The translations under genes and the position numbers were made by a program. From contig JAPPFU010000113.1 in NCBI GenBank assembly GCA_028875085.1, forward strand, positions 1 through 16,307: DNA of 16,307 nt, read 5' to 3'. Of the stretch, positions 12,818 to 16,307 are shown piece by piece. The first letter of the stretch is position 1; each line of letters begins with the position of its first letter. Source of the DNA: Chloroflexota bacterium (lineage in GTDB: Bacteria; Chloroflexota; Dehalococcoidia; Lucifugimonadales; Australimonadaceae). Under the pieces are notes generated by a model. The model saw nothing but the letters and a program-made list of their open reading frames with translations, was not told where the DNA came from and did not search any database.

Positions 12818-13966
12818 GTGACCAACCTCGACCCCACCGGCCTGTACGAAGAGCTGGGCGCCAAGCCCGTCGTCAACGCCATCGGCAGCCTGACGCTGCT
12901 CGGCGGCTCGACGCCGCCGCCGGAGGTGAAGGAGGCGATGGACGCCGCCGAGTCGGCCTACGTGCCGATGACGGAGCTCCAGGAGCGGGCGGGGGCGTTC
13001 ATCGCGGGGCTGGTCGGCGTGCCCGCCGCCTACGTAACCTCGGGCGCGGGCTCCGCGCTGACGCTGGCGACCGCCGCGCTGATGGCCGGCGACGACGACG
13101 GCAAGATCCAGCAGCTCCCCGACACGGACGGGATGAAGGACGAGATTCTCATCCAGCGCAGGGGGCGCTACTGGTATGACCGCTGCCTCGAACTGGCCGG
13201 GGCGCGGCTGGTCGAGTTCGGCTCCCCCGACGGCGCGACGGCGGACGACCTCGCCCGCGCCATCGGCCCCAAGACCGCCGCCGTCCATTGCCTCGTCCAG
13301 GAGGAGTTGCCCGACCCCGCGGCGCTGCCGTTGGAGGAGGTGCTCCGCGTGGCGGGCGAGGCGGGCGTGCCCGTTACAGTGGACGCGGCGGGGCAGATAT
13401 ACCCGTTGGAGAACATCGGCAAGTACGTGCGCATGGGCGCGGCGTTCCAGTGCGTGGCGACCAAGTACATCGGCGCTCCCCAGTCCACCGGCCTCGCCCT
13501 GGGCACGGAGGAGATGATCCGCAAACTGTCGCTGCAAACCTTCGCCAGTTACGAGGGGCGGCGCGTGCGCGGCGTCGGGCGCCCGCAGAAGGTGGACCGC
13601 CAAGAGGTGCTGGGCGCCGTCGCGGCGGTGAAGCGCTGGATGTCCCTGAATCACGAAGACCGCCTCGCCGGGGACGAGCAGCGCTCCCGCGCCATCCTCG
13701 ACCGCGTCGCGGGGCTGCCGGGCGTGGACGCGGCGCTCATCGACAACGTTGTCGGCCACAACGCCTTCGGCGTCCGCATCCGCGCCGACGCCGGCGTAAC
13801 GGGCGTCTCGCTCCCCGAAGTGGTCGACCGCCTCAAAGCGGGCGAGCCGCCCATCTGGACGCGCGTCCGCCCCGGCGAGGACTGGATGGACGTGCACGTC
13901 TTCGGCCTCGCGCCAGGCCAAGAGGCGCTGGTAGCCGACCGCCTCGCCCGCGAACTGGGCGGCTAG
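12818..13966 (+). CDS. SelA-like PLP-dependent enzyme (selenocysteine synthase/ammonia-lyase superfamily), 382 aa
   Basis: This is a fold-type I PLP enzyme in the SelA/DgaE-like branch. It has the N-terminal GAKPVVNAIGSLTLLGGS string typical of SelA-like proteins, a phosphate-binding YVTSGAGSALTLA region (72-84), Asp189 in TVDAAGQIYP (pyridine N contact) and the presumed Schiff-base Lys216 in VATKYIGAPQSTGLALG. At 382 aa it is shorter than bacterial SelA (about 460), lacking the N-terminal tRNA-binding extension, so true selenocysteine synthesis is unlikely. Related shorter proteins act on small amino compounds, such as D-glucosaminate-6-phosphate ammonia-lyase. Start is GTG 12818 with AGGGAG at 12804-12809. 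It is convergent with the D-glutamate cyclase gene 33 bases away. Substrate not assignable. Confidence 0.85.
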   Translation: MTNLDPTGLYEELGAKPVVNAIGSLTLLGGSTPPPEVKEAMDAAESAYVPMTELQERAGAFIAGLVGVPAAYVTSGAGSALTLATAALMAGDDDGKIQQLPDTDGMKDEILIQRRGRYWYDRCLELAGARLVEFGSPDGATADDLARAIGPKTAAVHCLVQEELPDPAALPLEEVLRVAGEAGVPVTVDAAGQIYPLENIGKYVRMGAAFQCVATKYIGAPQSTGLALGTEEMIRKLSLQTFASYEGRRVRGVGRPQKVDRQEVLGAVAAVKRWMSLNHEDRLAGDEQRSRAILDRVAGLPGVDAALIDNVVGHNAFGVRIRADAGVTGVSLPEVVDRLKAGEPPIWTRVRPGEDWMDVHVFGLAPGQEALVADRLARELGG

Positions 13967-13999
13967 CGGCGCCTCAGCCCTCGTTCGCGCTGTCGCGGG

Positions 14000-14866
14000 T
14001 CAGCGGATGCCCTGGGCCGCCAGCGCGTCATGGAGTATCTGCAGCGTCTCGCTGTTCTCCTCCAGCGGAAAGCCGTCAACCGCGGCGATGGGCTTGCCGC
14101 TGGTTCCGTCCACGACGCCGAGGTCTACGCACGCGCGCACCCACGCCGCCTCCCGCTCGACGCTCGGCAGCAGGTTGCGCCCGGCGAGCTTGGACAGGGA
14201 GGCGACGAGGCCGTAGCCGCCCCAGTTAGAGACGCTGCTGATGACGAGGCGGCTGCACGTGGTCGCGGCGGGGTCGTCGGGCAGCGCCTCAACGCCCTTG
14301 ATGTGTTCGGCCAAGACGCCCATGCCTATCTCGTTGCCGCCGTCGCCGACGCCCACGCTGTCCTCCACCAGGTCGAAGATGGGGTCAACCTTGGCGGTGT
14401 AGGCGGAGATGTCGAGCGAGCGCATATTGCGGTAGAGGCCCTCCGCCGTCAGGCTGCACCGCTCGATGGCCACGGCGGCGGCGGGGCGCACGCGCTCCAC
14501 CAGGTCGCGGGCAAAGGCGCGGCTCTGCTCCATATCGGCGATGGGGAACTCGACCACCTCCGCGTGGGGCGCGAGCGCGCGCATAACGGCGCCGCCGTGA
14601 ACGTCGGTTACGTAGACGACCGTGCGCCCCAGCGCCTCCAGCGCCTCGCCGATGGCGGCGGCGCCGGGCGGGCCGTCCGTCTCCACCGCGCCGCCGGAGA
14701 GGATGTAGAAGCCGGTTACGACGAGCGTGGGGCCGGCGCACTCGTACAGGAAGCGCGCCGCGTCGTCGCAGAAGTCGGAGCGCAGATGCGGGCGCAGCGC
14801 GTGCATACTGCGCCCGTCGCGCCGCAGGATGATGTCCTCGATCGTCTGAGGCGCCGCGCCGGTCAT
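14000..14866 (-). CDS. D-glutamate cyclase-like protein (DUF4392/GLUCM C-terminal domain), 288 aa
   Basis: The whole protein corresponds to the domain named D-glutamate cyclase C-terminal (DUF4392), which in mammalian DGLUCY converts D-glutamate to 5-oxoproline. Motifs visible are GFYI (52-55), ETDGPPGA (62-69), IERCS (134-138) and the very characteristic VGVGDGGNEIGMG (171-183), followed by SVSNWGGYG (211-219) and GTSGKPIAAVDG (254-265). The start is ATG 14866, two bases after the stop of the upstream gene (15606-14869), so the two are translationally coupled and probably function together. The frame remains open upstream to 15388, but that part is the shadow of the upstream gene. Cytoplasmic; no signal peptide. 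Family call is firm; that the substrate is D-glutamate is inferred from the mammalian homologue. Confidence 0.88.
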   Translation of the reverse strand: MTGAAPQTIEDIILRRDGRSMHALRPHLRSDFCDDAARFLYECAGPTLVVTGFYILSGGAVETDGPPGAAAIGEALEALGRTVVYVTDVHGGAVMRALAPHAEVVEFPIADMEQSRAFARDLVERVRPAAAVAIERCSLTAEGLYRNMRSLDISAYTAKVDPIFDLVEDSVGVGDGGNEIGMGVLAEHIKGVEALPDDPAATTCSRLVISSVSNWGGYGLVASLSKLAGRNLLPSVEREAAWVRACVDLGVVDGTSGKPIAAVDGFPLEENSETLQILHDALAAQGIR

Positions 14867-14868
14867 GC

Positions 14869-15606
14869 CTAGCCCGCGCTGACGGCGCCCGGCTCCATCC
14901 GCAGCAGCGCGCCGAAGCCGTCCACCGGCGCCGTGCGGCCCACGGCGCGCAGCGACGCCCAGATGGTCGCCTGGTTGGAGGTTACGACGGGCTTGCCCAA
15001 CTCCCGCTCCAACTCCTCGGCGACCTCCATCGCCCGCCAGTTGGTGCAGGACAGGAAGAAGCCGTCCACGTCCCGCGCCATATGCTCCCTGGCGAAGGCG
15101 GCTATCTGCTCCGGCGTCTGGTCGCCGATGTCGAGGTTCGCCACCAACTGCTGCCCGGCCATGCTCGCGATGTCGAAGCCCTTGTCCTCGAAGAAGGCGG
15201 CGAGGCGCTCGTTGATGGAGTCGATATACGGCGTAACCACGGCGACGCGGCGCAAGCCCATCGCGTGGAGCGCCTCGATGACGGCGGGCGTCGTGCCGAC
15301 GGCCTCGGTTCCGCGCGCGGCGTCCGAGACGCGGGCGAGCAGCGCGTCGTCGTAGCCCGGCCCTCCGAGGAAACTGCCGCTGGTGCAAGCGTAGGCGATC
15401 ACGTCCACGCTCGCCGACTCGAGCGAACGCGCGGCCTCCTCAGCGTCCTGGTTCATCCGCTCCAGCATCTCGATGGTCGTGTCCACCAGGAAGACGCGGG
15501 CAGTGTGCAGCGACGTGTCGGCGTCGAGGATGCGCTGATAGTCGTACTCGACGGTCGAGTTCGACGACGGCACGATGAGTCCGATGCGCGTGCGGCGGCT
15601 GCTCAT
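14869..15606 (-). CDS. Maleate isomerase / Asp-Glu racemase superfamily enzyme, 245 aa
   Basis: This is a two-cysteine enzyme of the Asp/Glu/hydantoin racemase superfamily, in the branch of maleate cis-trans isomerase and arylmalonate decarboxylase. It has GLIVPSSNSTVEYD (9-22) with Asn16, the first catalytic Cys74 in YACTSGSF, VVTPYIDSIN with Tyr127, NLDIG with Asn157, and the second catalytic Cys187 in LSCTNWRA. These five residues line up in order with the Asn, Cys, Tyr, Asn and Cys set of characterised maleate isomerases. Length is typical. AGGAGG precedes ATG 15606. It heads an operon with the D-glutamate cyclase-like gene (gap two bases), which points instead to an acidic amino-acid or related substrate. 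Superfamily certain; reaction (isomerase, racemase or decarboxylase) open. Confidence 0.87.
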   Translation of the reverse strand: MSSRRTRIGLIVPSSNSTVEYDYQRILDADTSLHTARVFLVDTTIEMLERMNQDAEEAARSLESASVDVIAYACTSGSFLGGPGYDDALLARVSDAARGTEAVGTTPAVIEALHAMGLRRVAVVTPYIDSINERLAAFFEDKGFDIASMAGQQLVANLDIGDQTPEQIAAFAREHMARDVDGFFLSCTNWRAMEVAEELERELGKPVVTSNQATIWASLRAVGRTAPVDGFGALLRMEPGAVSAG

Positions 15607-15629
15607 GACGGAACCTCCTGTTGGCGCGC

Positions 15630-15635
15630 ACTATA
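15630..15635 (-). promoter_or_regulatory. Candidate -10 box of the isomerase/cyclase operon
   Basis: Minus strand TATAGT, 5 of 6 consensus bases, about 24 bases before ATG 15606. No matching -35 at normal spacing. The placement would give a 5' leader of about 15-20 bases that contains the Shine-Dalgarno. Confidence 0.35.
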
Positions 15636-15737
15636 CGCTACCCGGCGCTTTGACGCTCCCTCCATCCTTGCCGTAACCTCCCTCTCGCGCCGGAGCCGCT
15701 CTCTCCCCGCCCGGCGACCCGGAGAAGAACGACGCCT

Positions 15738-16076
15738 ATGACCATCCGCAAAACGCCCTACGTCGACCCGACCGAGATATCGGTGGACTACTACAAGGTG
15801 CTGGCCTGGCAGCAGGCGCGCCGGATGCTGGAGTGGCGGCTGCCCGCGGGCAAGTTCGACCGGCGTCACTCCCACCCCAACGCGCTGCTCTACTTCGTCA
15901 AGGGCGCCAAACTCCAATTCTCCTATGACGACGGCTCCACCGAGGAGCAGGAGTACGCCGACGGCGCCGTCGCCGCCTGGGACGACGTAACGCACAAGGT
16001 GCGCAACGTCGGCGAGACCGACCTGTACGCCATCATCTTCGAGGTGATGACCATCCGTTCCTCCGCCGGGGGCTAG
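15738..16076 (+). CDS. Small single-domain cupin protein, 112 aa
   Basis: This is a one-domain cupin (conserved beta-barrel). Motif 1 is GKFDRRHSHPNALLYFVKG (38-56), giving metal ligands H44 and H46, but the usual Glu of that motif is replaced by a Leu. Motif 2 is DGAVAAWDDVTHKVRN (75-90) with H86 and the closing Asn. A three-His metal site is therefore likely, or a ligand-binding role. Such small cupins serve as lyases, dioxygenases, isomerases or binding proteins, so no reaction is assigned. It is divergent from the isomerase/cyclase operon (131 bases between starts) and may belong to the same pathway. GGAG at 15721-15724 lies 13 bases before the ATG, a rather long spacing. A TTGACG at 15650-15655 could be a -35 element, but no matching -10 is clear. 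Confidence 0.82.
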   Translation: MTIRKTPYVDPTEISVDYYKVLAWQQARRMLEWRLPAGKFDRRHSHPNALLYFVKGAKLQFSYDDGSTEEQEYADGAVAAWDDVTHKVRNVGETDLYAIIFEVMTIRSSAGG

Positions 16077-16082
16077 CGCCTC

Positions 16083-16114
16083 CGTTCGCCCTTCGAGTTC
16101 CCTCAGGGCGAACG
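16083..16114. terminator. Hairpin downstream of cupin gene (widespread CGTTCGCCCT palindrome type)
   Basis: CGTTCGCCCT (16083-16092) and AGGGCGAACG (16105-16114) form a perfect 10-bp stem with a 12-base loop. The arms match the common interspersed palindrome whose loop normally reads around TTCGACAAGCTCA. It starts six bases after the cupin stop and probably ends that transcript; no U-run follows. Confidence 0.55.
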
Positions 16115-16119
16115 AGAAC

Positions 16120-16145
16120 GGGGCAGGCATGAAACCTGCCCCTAC
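16120..16145 (+). repeat. Palindromic intergenic repeat, diverged copy 3
   Basis: GGGGCAGG (16120-16127) and CCTGCCCC (16135-16142) with loop CATGAAA, followed by TACGGG as in the other two copies. It is a variant of the 2977/10884 family (GGGGCAGG in place of GGGACAGG), in the same orientation but lacking the left GTA. It contains the miaA stop codon (16142-16144 on the minus strand). Confidence 0.7.
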
Positions 16146-16307
16146 GGGTGGGAGACGGAGCGGATATGCTGCTCGACCGCGCTCACTAACTCGCCAGCGT
16201 CGGCGCGCCAGTCGATGCGCGCGTCGTCGCGGCGGAACCACGCCGCCTGACGGCGCAGCAGCGCGTGATGCGCCGCCCGCGCCCGCTCGACCGCCTCGGC
16301 CAGCGTC
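16142..16307 (-). CDS. miaA: tRNA dimethylallyltransferase MiaA, C-terminal fragment (gene runs off the window)
   Basis: Reading the minus strand from the window end gives 54 residues to a TAG: TLAEAVERARAAHHAL, then LRRQAAWFRRDDARIDWRAD, then a short tail. The RRQ-WFRRD-RI-W pattern is the C-terminal signature of MiaA, which adds the dimethylallyl group to A37 of tRNAs reading UNN codons. The N-terminal kinase-like domain would lie beyond 16307. The stop codon comes from the palindromic repeat, so the last residues (SVSHP) may be recent additions. The fragment is short, but the signature is specific; it is convergent with the cupin gene. Confidence 0.75.
   Translation of the reverse strand, partial: TLAEAVERARAAHHALLRRQAAWFRRDDARIDWRADAGELVSAVEQHIRSVSHP

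Noticed and set aside
12677..13921. 414-codon minus-strand frame opposite the SelA-like gene
   Set aside because: Its composition is shadow-like (Arg, Gly, His repeats) and the plus strand carries PLP-enzyme motifs with a proper ribosome site.
15603..16241. 212-codon minus-strand frame covering the cupin gene and the intergenic repeats
   Set aside because: It runs through two palindromic repeats (giving the spurious VGAGFMPAP peptide) and opposes a clear cupin; the real minus-strand gene here is the miaA end in another frame.

Overview
The window is GC-rich, densely coded bacterial DNA with high G+C at third codon positions, which explains the many long spurious frames on the opposite strand. 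Gene content (two complete-looking amino-acid ABC importers, MFS pumps, many small-molecule enzymes) and the short palindromic repeats with GTAGGGACAGG arms remind me of Chloroflexota of the Dehalococcoidia/SAR202 type. That placement is an inference from style; no rRNA or other marker gene is present to confirm it.

Region 1 (1-2948, + strand) is the distal part of a polar amino-acid importer operon of the Aap/Gln type: a permease cut by the window start, a second larger permease overlapping it by ATGA, and the ATPase. The binding protein is presumably upstream of the window. A palindromic repeat (2977-3012) separates this from region 2 (3113-6631, +), a branched-chain/neutral amino-acid (Liv/HAAT) importer in the order ATPase-ATPase-permease-permease (livG, livF, livH, livM). 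Its livM is broken by a one-base frameshift near 6299. The matching lipoprotein binding protein (6699-7946, -) faces the operon, with a hairpin between them.

Region 3 (8068-10889) holds two divergent MFS transporters whose 86-bp gap contains a palindromic AGTATACT that could serve as -10 box in both directions. Region 4 (10923-16076) is a set of small-molecule enzymes: an unrecognised 243-aa protein, a NodB-fold deacetylase related to metal-independent allantoinase PuuE, a SelA-fold PLP enzyme, a tightly coupled pair (maleate isomerase/Asp-Glu racemase superfamily enzyme plus D-glutamate cyclase domain protein), and a small cupin. The window ends in the C-terminus of miaA (minus strand), too short to be found by simple ORF calling.

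Taken together, the window looks like uptake plus processing of amino acids and perhaps D-amino acids or cyclic amides. The transport part is secure at family level; the metabolic reading of region 4 is a hypothesis. The most useful second looks are the livM frameshift, the repeats that supply stop codons to flanking genes, the racemase/cyclase pair, and the symmetric -10 box. No stretch longer than 300 bases lacks a gene. I saw no tRNA, rRNA, CRISPR array, transposase or integrase.
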